Origin: Poecilobothrus nobilitatus
Lineage: Eukaryota; Arthropoda; Insecta; Diptera; Dolichopodidae
DNA: 64,000 nucleotides
Assembly: GCA_947095535.1 (NCBI GenBank)
Contig: OX352774.1
Location: forward strand, 115,509,996-115,573,995
Reading direction: 5' to 3'
The position numbers and the translations under genes are program-made. The notes under the pieces are model-generated. The model did not search any database, was not told the DNA's origin, and saw only the letters and a list, made by a program, of their open reading frames with translations. Positions 34,620-46,570 of this stretch are shown here, in pieces. Within the stretch, counting starts at the first letter, position 1. Every line of letters begins with the position of its first letter.

Positions 34620-36230
34620 TTATACTATGAAAAGAAAGAAACGTACATCTGATATTTACCCATATAAAAGATAGAAAACAATAAATATTATAATGTTATG
34701 CTATGAAATGAAAGAAAAAACAAGGCAGTGTATAAATCAAAGTTTTTAGAGGGTCGTATTTTTAAGTAGAACATTATAAAATTGCAATAATATTTTTATT
34801 TAAATTTAGCTAAGTAACATTTTCTTAATTTTTTAAAAATTTTGCCATAATATAGTACAATTTTAGAATCAGAAGTTTAGCCCATATAGATATATGAATA
34901 AAAATATGGGTATACATATATTAGATTTATTATAGATTTATTAATTTTTATATAGGCAACAGTTATTTATATGAATGAATGGACGGTAAACATAAACGAA
35001 CAAAAAAAAAATTCAGAATGTTCTATAGGTTATAATTTATATTTTTTAAATAGACTGATGTATAAATTTAATACTTAAAAAAAAGAACAGAAAACAAAAA
35101 AAAAAAGTAAAATGTAATACTGCGAAGAAAAATAAAAACGAATAGAAAAAAAGGAGAACAAAAATGTTACTTTGATTGTTTTTAAATACTTTTAAAGAAA
35201 AAAAGAACTATTAAAATGTTATGATTTTAAAAGAAAAAAACATACGTCTGATATTTACGTACCTACATAACAGATAGAAAAAGGAAAAAAAAAAATGTTA
35301 TGCTATGAAAAGAACGAAAAGGCCATCTGATATTGAGGTACATAACAGATAGAAAAAAAGAAATATCAAAATGTTATGCTATGAAAAGAAAGAAAAAACA
35401 AGGCAGTGTATAAATCAAAGTTTTTAAAGGTTCGGATTTTTAAGTAGAACATTATAAAATTGCAATAATATTTTTATTTAAATTTTGCTAAGTAACATTT
35501 TCTTAATTTTTTAAAAATTTTGCCATAATATAGTACAATTTTAGAATCAGAAGTTTAGCCCATAATATAGATATATGAATAAAAATAGGAGTATACATAT
35601 ATTAGATTTATTATAGATTTATTATTTTTTATATAGGCAACAGTTATTAATATGAATGAATGGACGGTAAACATAAACGAACAAAAAAAAATTCAAAATG
35701 TTCTATAGGTTATAATTTATATTTTTTAAATAGACTGTATGTATAAATTTAATATTTAAAAAAAATAAAAGAAATACTTAGCGTACGTAAATAACAGAAA
35801 ACAAAAAAAAATAAATGTAATACTGCGAAGAAAAATAAAAACGAATAGAAAAAAAAGAGAACAAAAAATGTTACTTTGACTGTTTTTAAATATTTTTAAA
35901 GAAAAAAAGAACTATTAAAATGTTATGATTTTAAATGAAAAAACATACCTCTGATATTTACGTACATAACAGATAGAAAAAGAAATATTAAATGCTATGC
36001 TATGAAAAGAAAGAAACGTACATCTGATATTTAGGTACATAACAGATAGAAAAAAAGAATTAAAATGTTATGCTATAAAAAGAATGAAAAAACAAGACAG
36101 TGCATAAATCAAAGTTTTTAAAGAGTTGCATTTTTAAGTAGAAATTATAAAAAAATAAAGCGGTGCGTAAAACCAAAGCTTTTAAAGGAGCGCAATTTAA
36201 ATTATAAAATCACAATTTTCAATTAAATTT
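34620..36230 (+). repeat. ~680-bp tandem repeat block T1
   Basis: A unit of about 680 bp is repeated in direct orientation. CAAGGCAGTGTATAAATCAA lies at 34721 and again at 35400, an offset of 679. A third start at about 36005 is truncated near 36150, with AAGACAGTGCATAAATCAAA. A still more diverged fragment follows to about 36230. Inside each unit are ATGAATGAATGGACGGTAAA and ATGTAATACTGCGAAGAAAA. Nested within is a roughly 65-bp sub-repeat around CATAACAGATAGAAAAA and ATGTTATGCTATGAAAAG, seen at about 34645, 35250, 35317, 35955 and 36020. There is no open frame. The arrangement fits unequal exchange in a local satellite. Confidence 0.88.
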
Positions 36231-36937
36231 TGAATGTGTAACATTTTCTTAATTTTATGCTTCTTTTATGATTTTTATTTTCTAAAACTTCAACATTATA
36301 TGCACAGCCAATTTTTATTGTTTTACATAAAAGGTGCGTAAAACTTACGGTGTGAAGATTTTGTAGAGAAAGCGATAGATAAAGAGACAGAATATTATTA
36401 CGGATAGAGTAAAAATTTGTTTGAAAAATATAACAAAGAAAGTTTTGAAGCATTTGCTATGGCAACCATAGAAAAATATAACAAGTGTACTATATATTAT
36501 AATTAGGCAAATGCATCAGATCAGTGTAGTTTAGTTTCAAAATTATAAAGTTTGATACTGTATTTTTTCGAAGCGAAAATTTTTGATACTATTGGCAAAA
36601 ATTTATTTACCATTGGTTTTTAATCCAACCTTTGATTTTTTAATCCAAAGCTTGACAAAGAAATTTACAAGAGATGAGATTTATTAAATAATCATTTTTA
36701 TTACATTTTTGAAAGAAACTACTTCACAGCATCATTGAGGTTTTTCATTATTTAAACCACTTTAGCAATAAATTTTACATTTATCAATATCTAAATATAA
36801 TACATATAAGTATTTGAATAAATTTACTAAAATTAAATTGTTCATAAAACTGAGGAAACTTTCACAAAACCTTTATTTTTCTACTTATACCCTTTAATAA
36901 GGCTTTTTTACTATTTATTTAATAATTTAAAGTTTTA

Positions 36938-37085
36938 TTACCAGAGATACGAATCTTTAACTCAAAGTATTATCAAGAGACGCAAACCGTTAATTAAAAA
37001 TATAAATAAATTTAGTAAATATTATTACCAGAGACTAAATTTTCCACTAGAATTATTGTCAGAGACACAAACCGTTCATTAAAAG
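36938..37085 (+). repeat. 30-bp minisatellite M30
   Basis: ATTATCAGAGACACAAACCG-type units of about 30 bp occur in adjacent pairs: 36938 and 36969, then 37023 and 37053. The matching part of the second T2 copy has them at about 37963 and 37995, and a single one lies at about 38638. Units share (C)AGAGACnnAAAnC and an ATTAAAA end. It is non-coding. Confidence 0.75.
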
Positions 37086-37408
37086 TGAGTACAGTCAAAA
37101 AAGGAAAAGTACATACATACTTAAAAAACACATTTTCAATCAAAATAAATTCAGCAAATTTTTAATTTTTAAATTTGACCGCTACGTCCATTATGAACTG
37201 GTCGCAGCGGTAAATTAAAAATAAATTATTAATCTTCTGTTGGCGTTTTCAATCTTTGTTTTGGAAAAAAAAAATAAAAATAGGTACTCTTAATAAAATT
37301 AAAGCGCCTGAAAGTGAAAAAGTGAGAGTGAGCAAAGTTTATAGTAAACCTCATATTTATTAGAAAAAAATAATAGGCCGATTTTATTCTTGATTTTGTT
37401 TTCATTAG

Positions 37409-37416
37409 TATAAAAG
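37409..37416 (+). promoter_or_regulatory. TATA-box-like TATAAAAG in T2 copy 1
   Basis: This perfect TATAAAAG is followed by GCTGGTGCTTCGTAACAGAC, and the second T2 copy keeps both features at 38290. Conservation within the duplication is not evidence of use, because the duplication is recent. In A/T-rich DNA such octamers occur by chance. No transcript start or coding region is visible downstream. Confidence 0.25.
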
Positions 37417-37789
37417 CTGGTGCTTCGTAACAGACTTTAAAATAGTTTTGTTTATTTAGGTTGAAATTTAGATTTTTAAGCTAAATTTTCGGTAGAACTG
37501 GTATAACATAAAATATTCGAAATTTTTTTATTAATGTAAAATTCGGCAGACTTAAATAATTATATTTCATAACAGAAGTCAGAAACTTACTAAATATTAT
37601 AGAAACGGATATTTTTCTTAAAAAAAAAAGAAAAAAATAACATAGAAAATATCATAGAAAATATCATTTTAGACGCATTCTCTCACAAAAGATTCATAAT
37701 TTTGTACTAATTTATTATTAGACCATTAATAATATTGTTAGCCATGGAAAAAAATAAGATTTATTAATCAGATCAGATAATATAATACC

Positions 37790-37950
37790 TGAAATTAATG
37801 ATTGAATTTCTGATAATATACACAATATAATGATAAGACCATAAGACCTTGCCAACATGTAAAAAAAAAATATTTTATTTCTGTAATAAACCACTTACAC
37901 TGAATGTAAACTAAACTGGCAATGATGATATTTCTGTATATTTATTTAAT
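37790..37950 (+). repeat. Dispersed segment D, copy 2
   Basis: This is the second copy of the segment at 34405-34560, with shared GACCTTGCCAACATGT, ACACTGAATGTAAACTAAAC and CAATGATGATATTTCTGTAT. It sits at the junction between the two T2 units and may mark an exchange point. Confidence 0.8.
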
Positions 37951-38700
37951 AATTTAAAATTTTATTATCAGAGACATAAATCTTCGACTAAAAGTCTTAT
38001 CAGAGACACAAATGTTTATTTTTTAAAAAGTACTTTCGACACAAAATTTAAAGCAAATTTTTAAATTTGACCGCCACATCCATTATGAACTGGTCGCAGC
38101 GGTAAATTAAAAATAAATTATTATTCTTCTGTTGGCAGTTTTCAAATGACTCTTTGTTTTGAAAAAAATAAAAATACTCTTAATAAAATTAAAAGACCTG
38201 AAAGTGAAAAGAGCAAAGTTTATAGTAAGCCTTATATTTATAAGAAAAAAATAATAGGCCAATTTAATTCTTGATTTTGTTTTCACTATTATAAAAGCTG
38301 GTAAAAGCTTCGCAACAGACTTTATAGTAGTTTTATTTAGGTTAGAATTTTGATTTTTTAAGCTGAATTTTTGATATAACATAAAATATTCGAATTTTTT
38401 TTATTAATATAAAATTCGGCAGACTTAGCTAATTTATTTCATAACAGAAATCAGAAACTTACTAAATATTATAGAAATGGATATTTTTCTTAAAAATAAC
38501 ATAGAAAATATCATTTTAGAAGCCTTCTCTCACAATAGATTCATAATTTTGTACTAATTTATTATTAGACCATTAAATTAAAAAGCTGTCGAAAACGACC
38601 GTCACAAAAAAAAGACCCCGAAAATTTATGAAATTACATTATCAGAGACATGAATCTTTTATTAAATATACCAAAGACCTTTTCCAAAGTACATTTAAAT

Positions 38701-41329
38701 AAAATAAATTCAGCAAATTTTTTTCAAACAAAAAAAAAATAAACGCAAAAGACTTAAGTAGTTTTGGTAATTGAAGTAATTTCGCGGCGAAAACAACTGT
38801 TTTTCATCTACATAAAAATTTTTTTTTAAAACTAAAGAAAAATAGGGAGTAAAATTTTAACAAATATTAAAATAATTTCGATTATTGGGATTGTTTTAAA
38901 TGTAACAAAAAAAAAATGTCGTAGCGGTTGGTGTTGGTTGGTTTTTCGTCGGTTTTTATTGTGCACTTTATACATGTGTTTCAAACAATTTTTGAGATAT
39001 CGGCACGAACTTTTACCCTGAATGTGTTTTTAGCTTGGACCATTTTTTCTCAATAATTAAAAAACTGTCAAAAATTATCGCCACGAAAAAACGGCGAGAA
39101 TAAATTAATAAACTGTACCTAACATTTTTAATTTTATGTGTTTAGATTTGTTTTATGTTTTTTTTCTATTACAAGTAAGTAAGTGATTTCAACGTTTTTT
39201 TTAATGGTGCTGATGTAAAAATGAAATTTTTAGGTAGTTTATTAAGGGAGTCAGTATGATAACGTAAATGTTTTTGAATCTATAGAATTTGTGCAATTGC
39301 ACAGGGGATTTTCTAGTTTTAATATATGAATAAATAAAATGTTTGGAATATTTTAAATAATGAATGCAGCTCTAAGATCTTGAATATTGATGATCAGACT
39401 TGAATTTAATTTAATAAAAGAAAAAAAAAAAAGTTTAATGAATATTTGGCTTGATGTTACTATTTGTTTCACTTTTTACTGCTAGATGTTTCTATTTCTG
39501 GAACCATACATTAATTCATACATTATGTATGAAGAACTTCTTAATTATTATTTTTATACCAATACAAAATCATTTTTTTTTTTTGTAAATAAATGGAAAA
39601 TATTTGTTATATTTTGATTTTTCTTTTGTATAATTTGGTGTGGTTTAACATGCAGAAAACCATATAAGTGCAAGAGGAATTTGTAATTTTAATTGTATGA
39701 TCAATTATTTTGTTTCTGGAATTATTTTTTTAATTAAAATGTAGTTCTTGTGAAAAATATCCTTAAAGGAAACTTAAAAAGTATATATGTATACTTAATT
39801 TATAGCCTCCAAATAAGACCATTATTTTTTATTTTACGAAATATACAGAATGTACACTTTGTATGTGTAACAAAGATATCTATTCAAAATGTACAGTAGA
39901 AAATTCTAAAAAACTGTAAATTTTATACTCAGACAGTTTTTTTTTTTTAAATATTTATAAACTGATTTAAAGACAACAATAAGATGTTATTGTAGGCAAT
40001 ATTGTTGTTATATTGTTTAAAAATCGATTTTGGATATTATAATTGTAGTTCTATTTTTCTTAATTGATAAACTTCCTTCTTAGAGGGAGGATATTAGAAA
40101 TGATTGCGGCTTAAAAACTATACTTTGGTTTGAAATACAAATTCTCTGTATCTTAAATCTTCTTAAGAGAAACCAACAAAATTTTTAAAAAGCTTTATCT
40201 ATACTTTTTATTTTTACATGCGCAATCACTAGAAAAGATTTTAAATATGAATTTTCATTTATTGATCACAAACTGTTAACCATAAAAAGTTTAATTCTAT
40301 TTAAAAATTTAAATTAAAAAAAATAATAAACATACTTACAAAAAATTATTCAAAATTTTTTACAAAATACAATTAGATATTTTATTTTTTCAATCAACTA
40401 AATTTTGTTTTATTTTTATTCCTTATGTTTTCAAAATCGAATAAATTTAATTTTTTTGCATTAAAATCGATTTCTCCGATTATGTTTAAAAATAACAAGT
40501 TATTTAAGCATCTAGTTTTTTGTTTTTCTTTTTTTTTTATACAAAACCACTAATCTATTCATTAATTTTAAATTAATAATTTATATGATATATACTCAGC
40601 TACTATTCAAACTACAAAAATTAAAAATTAAATATAATTTTTTTATTTGAAAAAAAAGTCATTAGAATATTAATATAACTCTCCAAGTCTTTCAATTCAA
40701 TAATTACAGTATCTGCCACGTTAGTAAAGTTAATAACTCATATGTGTACTGTATGATTTACTAATGCTGAGGAATAATATTAACTTTCTTCAAAATATCC
40801 CTCTAAATTTTCTTACCCATCCTACATAATCTTAAATTTTCCTAAAATCCTTTTCTCGGAATACTTTCCAAATCCATGTACCATAAATTAAACTGTACAT
40901 TTATATTAATGGTCTCAAGTTAAAGTTTCGTCTAAAACGGAGCGGTTTTTGGTTGAATAAAATCTACCCCAAATCAAAACAATTACGTGCAATTACTCTA
41001 GGTGAGTAAAAGGTTACTAAACGGTTACTAGGTTACTAAAAGTTTCCACCGATTATTGTAAAAAAAAAAAAATCTAGATATTATTAAATACTATATCTTG
41101 TGGAAATATAAAAAGAAATACTGGGTTGGTCCACTAAGTTATCAAGAATTTCCCAGAGGCCGCTTCCAAAAAGGTAACAAATATTAGATTCAGGTCTCAG
41201 CGATAGAGATTGAATCTATGATTCAAAAAAATTGTTAGAATAACTAGAAAAAAACTGCGACATGTTTTTGTTTAGAATGCAAAAAAAATATGTATTTTCG
41301 AACAGAAGACATGAATAGAAGTTGAATAT
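38701..41329. other. AT-rich gene-free stretch
   Basis: I see no gene. A segment at about 38915-39110 (TCGTAGCGGTTGGTGTTGGT; GAGATATCGGCACGAACTTT) is richer in G+C than its neighbours and may be the tail of the T2 repeat or an unrelated relic. The remainder is A/T-rich. Confidence 0.5.
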
Positions 41330-41675
41330 CTTTCAATAATTGCCTTCAATTATCACTTCATGCAGGCAAGTGTTATAATATATTACTGCATGTTGTAACT
41401 GTCTAAATGGCAATGGATATAGTCACAAAATAGTAATAATAATAGGCGAATTCATTGTTCCCTTACAGTCCCAATCCCAATTCAATGTTTCCGCATCCTT
41501 CTCCTATTATTTATATTCCTACTCCCTTGCCAATATAATGCGTTAGCATGTAGAGGTTTAATCACATTATATTAGCTAAAGGAGAAAGTGGGTTTAGTCA
41601 GTAAGAATTTCATAATATCAAGAGGCAATTCTTGGTGTCTATGGAAGACCTCCACCACCTATAGGGAAAAAACCA
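41330..41675 (+). repeat. R2 dispersed short repeat, long copy
   Basis: This copy has the same block order as 30.65-30.98 kb: AACTGTCTAAATGGCAATGG; CACAAAATAGTAATAATAAT; GCCAATATAATGCGTTAGCA; GGAGAAAGTGGGTTTAGTCA; GTAAGAATTTCATAATATCA; and TGTCTATGGAAGACCTCCAC. It ends TATAGGGAAAAAA. The two copies extend homology about 150 bp further 5' than the shorter copies, so this is probably close to full length. It is non-coding. Confidence 0.68.
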
Positions 41676-43091
41676 TATCTGCATAATTAAAGAAATCAAC
41701 AAACTATTTAAAAATTGTATTTCGCTCTTAACGAAGATTCAGTAAGAATCATTCAAAGTATTCTATATTTATAACATAGTATTAATTTGTTGTTAAAAAG
41801 AAGTTTCCCAAGTTAAAAATACAACCAGTCTCCCAGTCTAAACATGCTCTTCAATAATATGAAGACTAACACTTACCATTCCAAAACACATATTATACAG
41901 AACTTTTGCCGAACCAACACCGAACCGAAAATAATTATCGAACAATTTTACAGAACCTAGTCTAGAACTTTTTGGTGTATTTAAAGTATTTTAGTGAAAT
42001 ATATTTTCAAAAAGCCTTCAAGTAACTACAAAACAAAATAATAACACTCAAGGCTCATCCCAATATTTACTAATAACCAATTTTCTAATTTTCAGTTTAC
42101 TTTTTAATGCCACTGCTACAATTCATTTCCATCAAGTTCACTTGTATTAAATCTATTCGTATTCGTAAATAAATTATTTTATTATTATAAATTAAAAGAG
42201 TATTTATGGATTAAAAGAGTTAAAAAATTATTTTAAAGTAAACTTCAAATTTGTTTCTTTTTTTTTCACAAATAGTAATAAAAATCTAGACTGTTGATAC
42301 AGATAAATATTAACTTTCCAATTAATCATAATTAATATTGGATTGTATTGAATTTCAATTTCCTCTTTCAAGAAAAAAAATAAATAAACACGTTATCTTT
42401 AACACGTTTTTAAAATTAAAATATTGCACTAAAAATTTGTTTAAATTTTTATTTTTAAAAATATTATTTTGTTTTTTTAAATCAATAAAATTTAAATAAT
42501 AAAATATGTGAATTGTAATTTTTAAAAATAATTCAAACTGCAGCAGTTAAATTTTTGTTGCTACTATAATCCTATGTTACCAGATAGCTTCCATATAATA
42601 ATATAATTCTCTATTTAGATGTGTTTGCATAGATACTGTCACTATAATTGGTTTTTGTTTTTTTTTTTTTGTTTTTTCAATTTAAAAAAATAAAAATATG
42701 GCTTTTAATTTCACTAAATAAATATTAATAAAAAAAAAATATTTATGAAAAATACATATAAAATAAATAATAATTGTAATTAATAATAAATATATTAAAA
42801 GTAATCTAATATCTCTTAGAAGAAAAAAAAACACATTAAAAAAAAATTAAAACTAAATAATGTGTACTAAAAAAAAAAAAGCATGTTAAAAAATATATAA
42901 CTTGTTTTAAATAACCGTAGATCACTTTTATTATACTTATACATAACTCCTACTTTATTAAGCGCTAACTTGTTTTTCGAATCCTTCAATAAATTCCATT
43001 ATCTGACTGAAGATATGTCATTATTAATTAACATTTGACTTAAAGACCGTATTACTGTTTCTTGAGTTTCCCCAGCTGTGCTTTTTTTTTG

Positions 43092-43161
43092 AAGCTATTT
43101 ATCAAAGCTTCAAAATAGCTTCAAAAATAGCTTCAAAAGAATAAGCTATTTATCAAAGCTT
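43092..43161 (+). repeat. Short direct repeat with AAGCTATTTATCAAAGCTT units
   Basis: AAGCTATTTATCAAAGCTT occurs at 43092-43110 and 43143-43161. Between them are two further ATAGCTTCAAAA units. It is a local duplication of no evident function. Confidence 0.85.
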
Positions 43162-44357
43162 TGCAGATATTCAATACGTAAACAGTCTTTAAAACTTAAC
43201 TAGAAAAAAAAACTATATTAAACTTAGTCCAATTTGAAAAGTGACATACCAAATTGACAACCTGTATGGTAATTTATCTTTAGCAAATCCTCTACTTTAG
43301 AATAAGATTGTAACAGACATTTAAATATTAAAAAAAAAAAAAATTATTTTAAAAAACCAAATACAGTAAATAATATATTACAGTTTTTAAATATTTGTGG
43401 TGTCAAATTTGGTATACTCATATACAATATAACAAACAACATGGTGCGACTATATAATACGATACAAAATTGAAATTGACAATTAAACATGTAATTTTGT
43501 ATCTGGGAATTGACGGAAAAAACAAGAAGATCTAGGAGAGAAAAATTAAAATTAATAGCTAAATCGATTATTTTATTTGCTTATACTTTTAATTCTCCTT
43601 GGGAAAATTCCATTTAAATTGTGATACAATTAGCATAACACTATTTATGTACTTGTTTATGGTGCGACAACGACAACACAAAAAAAAACAGTTCAAGAAG
43701 GTTTTCTGTTTCATTTTTTTTTTTTTAAGTTTATATTTATTGCATTTACTTAAAAAAAATATATATATTTTATTAATTGATTTAATATAAATGAGAAGTC
43801 AACGATTGAAATAAAAAAAAAAAAAACACAAAAACAAAAGATTTGAATTTCGTGCGTAATTTAATGTAAAAATTGAAAATTCTGTTTAGAGTAAATTTTG
43901 TACTAAAACAAACTTAATAAGGACTACTATCTATAGCTGATTTTATACAAAACTCAACTCATATGAATTTACTAATACTACAATTTACTAATATTTATTT
44001 TTTTATTAGATAATCGACATTTTGATCAATCATGGATTTTCTAATATTACTTTAATTCTGTAGTCGATTGATCACATGCAAGTTATACCCAAAATTTTAG
44101 CAAAGTATACTTCAGTAGGTCCCTAAACTAACTCTAATATTATGACAATACTCTTGGCTTTCCTCATCCAATATTCATTCAAGTTAACTGGTTATTTAGT
44201 GAATTAAAATTAAGGCATATTATTTAGTCGAAACTAACAAGAGGTCGTTGTCTTTATAGATTGTTTTGAAGCACTTACAAACAACACAATTCATGCAACT
44301 ACAAACAAACAACTCAATTCATGCGACTACATTAATGTCAAGTGTTTACCTATGTGT

Positions 44358-44550
44358 CAATTGCATAAAACGTAATTAAATTTATATCTCACTTTTTCAA
44401 AAAAAATGCTACGAGTTCAGCAGTAGTTTGACGCATTCGACCCATTAAACTCAAATTTCATTTTTTGAAATAAAAACTAGCCTTGAACTCGGGGTTTTTG
44501 TTTGAAAAAGTGAATTTTAAGTTTAAGCTCAGTTTTATGCATTCAACCCA
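44358..44550. repeat. Imperfect foldback (inverted repeat)
   Basis: The left arm (about 44358-44419, including TCACTTTTTCAAAA and ACGAGTTCA) is matched by the reverse complement of about 44483-44550 (TTGAACTCGGGG, TTTGAAAAAGTGA, TTTTATGCATTCAA). The arms are about 60-65 nt with several mismatches around a roughly 65-nt centre. This could be a small MITE or foldback relic. No target-site duplication is clear. Confidence 0.55.
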
Positions 44551-45185
44551 ATAGTTCATATTATTTATAATGATTCTTTTATTCAAGATCTTCAAAACCA
44601 TATAAAAATATAAAATCATTGAGTTCAGTTAAAGATTATTTCATACAATTTATAAACAAATTACAAATTGGATTTTGAGATGATTTTGGGATGACCCCAA
44701 ATAATTGAATTGTACTGTAAATTTAATATGATAAAAATTTATGTTCACCATAAAATATGTAAATATATAGTTGTCGGTTAACAGAGAAATTCAAATTTAA
44801 ATATTATAACATGACGTTAAATTTAGTTATAGAATTTTAAATTTTACATTTTTTTAAAATTAGAAAGTGACAAAAAAAAATTTAAGTGTTAATATACCTA
44901 ACCTAATATATTCTGTGTAATATAGGATTAAGTTATTATTTACATATGCAATTCTTTTAAGGTCTATAACAAAATAACTCTTTGACGGTTTTTGACAGAT
45001 TCAAATAATTCAAAAACTTTTTTGATGCTTAAAGATACTATTATGGTCTTAATGATTTTCTTATAATTTACTAAGATACGCAACTCGCGTCTTCAAATAA
45101 TTTTTAATCGTCAAAAAAGTCAATATTAGTGTGCTTATAATTTCTAATATCTGTCAGAACTAAAGAAGGAATAAAAGCTTTAATA

Positions 45186-45420
45186 TAATCTAACAAGATT
45201 GGTAGTGTAGACTCCTTACTGGGTAAACCCACCTCCACCTTTAGACAATATAATGAGATGAAATCCTTAACTGCTAATATACTATATGAGCTAGAGAGTA
45301 GGGATATTTCCGCAATTTTGAATTGAGGATTGAGATAATCAAAACTTTACTGCGTTCATGTATTGATTCTGCGTTCAATACTATTACAAAGTATTGTGTT
45401 ATGAACCACTTAAATACATC
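45186..45420 (-). repeat. R2 dispersed short repeat
   Basis: In plus-strand reading: GTGTAGACTCCTTACTGGGT, AAACCCACCTCC, GACAATATAATGAGATGAAA, CCTTAACTGCTAATATACTA and GAGAGTAGGGATATTTCC. These mirror the reverse complement of the copies at 30.8 and 41.5 kb. It is on the minus strand by the A-rich-end convention and is moderately decayed. Confidence 0.62.
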
Positions 45421-46097
45421 AGACACTTATAGTTAATCGCTGGGAATTTTTTTTTCTTATCAAAAAATTTAAATTTAAATTATAAATCTATGTATATCAT
45501 TTCACATTGTGTTTAAGATGAATTAATTTTTTTTTTTTTTGTAAAAAGAGAAATGGAAATTATAAGGCACAAGTATTTTGATTTTAAATTGATCACTGTT
45601 TGATTATAGTAAAGACAGCAGCAGTTGAACACATCCTTAACTGTTATTTTACATAAAATTATATTTAATTTGAAAGAGGTTTTGTTTTAGACTAATAAAA
45701 ATCTTTTACTTTCGATTATAATTTTTAAAGCTTTTAAATAAAAAATTTAATTTTAGACGCTTTCAATTTTTTCCAATTTATTTCACAAAAGAATATATTA
45801 TGATCCTAATAAATTTTGTTAATAAATAAAAAATGATTAACATTTTCTGCAATTTAATTAATTTATTTTAATTATAGTAGTTAAGAGTTTTTATTAAAAA
45901 ATTATTTAACAATTGCTGATAACAAAAATCTGGGCTTACAAAATTACCATAAAATTGATTTTAGATTTACATTTAATTAATTGTGAAATTGAATTTTAAA
46001 CAAAGTACTAATAAAATGATATAATATCAGTTGGAATTATTTACAGTTTGAAATTTATCTTAATCGAACATCATGGTCTTGCAGTTCAAATTTAAAA

Positions 46098-46290
46098 CAA
46101 AAAAAAATCTTGAGTAGAATGTGTCAACTCTAGGATATCCCCACTATAATATATGATGTATTCATAAAATTAATCATCTTTTAGAAAAATGAAGTTATTT
46201 AAATACAATATATACATAACTGAACTTCAAAGTTATATGACAGCTACTTGATCCCTTTGCGCCAAATCAACCAATTTTTACATTAATCCT
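46098..46290 (+). repeat. F2 element, 5' fragment
   Basis: The left-end motifs are preserved (TTGAGTAGAATGTGTCAACT, then CTAGGATATCCCC, and TATATGATGTATTCATAAAA). The CAGCTACTTGATCCCTTTGC block near 46232 corresponds to the CAGCTACTCGAACCTGTTGC block of the 20.09-kb copy. The right end, hairpin and GTCC run are missing. An R2 copy begins about 85 bp further on. Confidence 0.6.
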
Positions 46291-46374
46291 TTAAACAATA
46301 AACTTAATTATTCAGCAAAATTTGATTGATCTAGCAGAGAAGTTTCTGATAGCTGTGATATTATAACATTTTTT

Positions 46375-46570
46375 TATATTTTTTTCTTTTTTTCTGAGGA
46401 AGATGGGAATCTTCCAAAGACACCGCAAGAATTCCCCTTGGTATAGTGTCAAATTCTTACTGACTAAACCCACCTCCCATTTAGCCAATATAATATGATG
46501 AAACCGACTGTCACTGTAGCTACTATTATTATTGATATTGGTACTAGTTATTAATATTATTATTATTATT
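46375..46570 (-). repeat. R2 dispersed short repeat
   Basis: This is the clearest minus-strand R2 copy: GAGGAAGATGGGAATCTTCC, AAAGACACCGCAAGAATTCC, ATTCTTACTGACTAAACCCA, CCTCCCATTTAGCCAATATA, then a TTATTATTATTG run. The T-run at its low end corresponds to the A-rich 3' end. Confidence 0.68.

Larger units (their letters stand above)
36885..38700 (+). repeat. ~850-890-bp tandem repeat block T2
   Basis: Two long direct copies, about 36885-37740 and 37945-38580, share order and high identity. GACCGCTACGTCCATTATGA at 37177 corresponds to GACCGCCACATCCATTATGA at 38069 (offset 892), and GATTCATAATTTTGTACTAA occurs at 37691 and 38538 (offset 847). A third fragment at 38630-38700 repeats only the beginning. 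Each copy carries a perfect TATAAAAG (37409-37416 and 38290-38297). Copy 1 has a G/C-rich hairpin, ACCGCTACG...CGCAGCGGT, at 37178-37211. I could not find a reading frame. Whether these are old LTRs or a simple duplication is unresolved. Confidence 0.85.
41676..45185. other. AT-rich gene-free stretch
   Basis: There is no gene. Two small structures are annotated separately at 43092-43161 and 44358-44550. A 63-codon frame at 43599-43790 runs through T- and A-rich sequence and is not supported. Confidence 0.5.

Noticed and set aside
36885..38580. T2 copies as the two LTRs of a retroelement
   Set aside because: The two units are only about 200 bp apart with no gag/pol, primer-binding site or polypurine tract visible, and a third fragment follows. 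A tandem duplication is simpler. Kept as a possibility only in the finding on T2.
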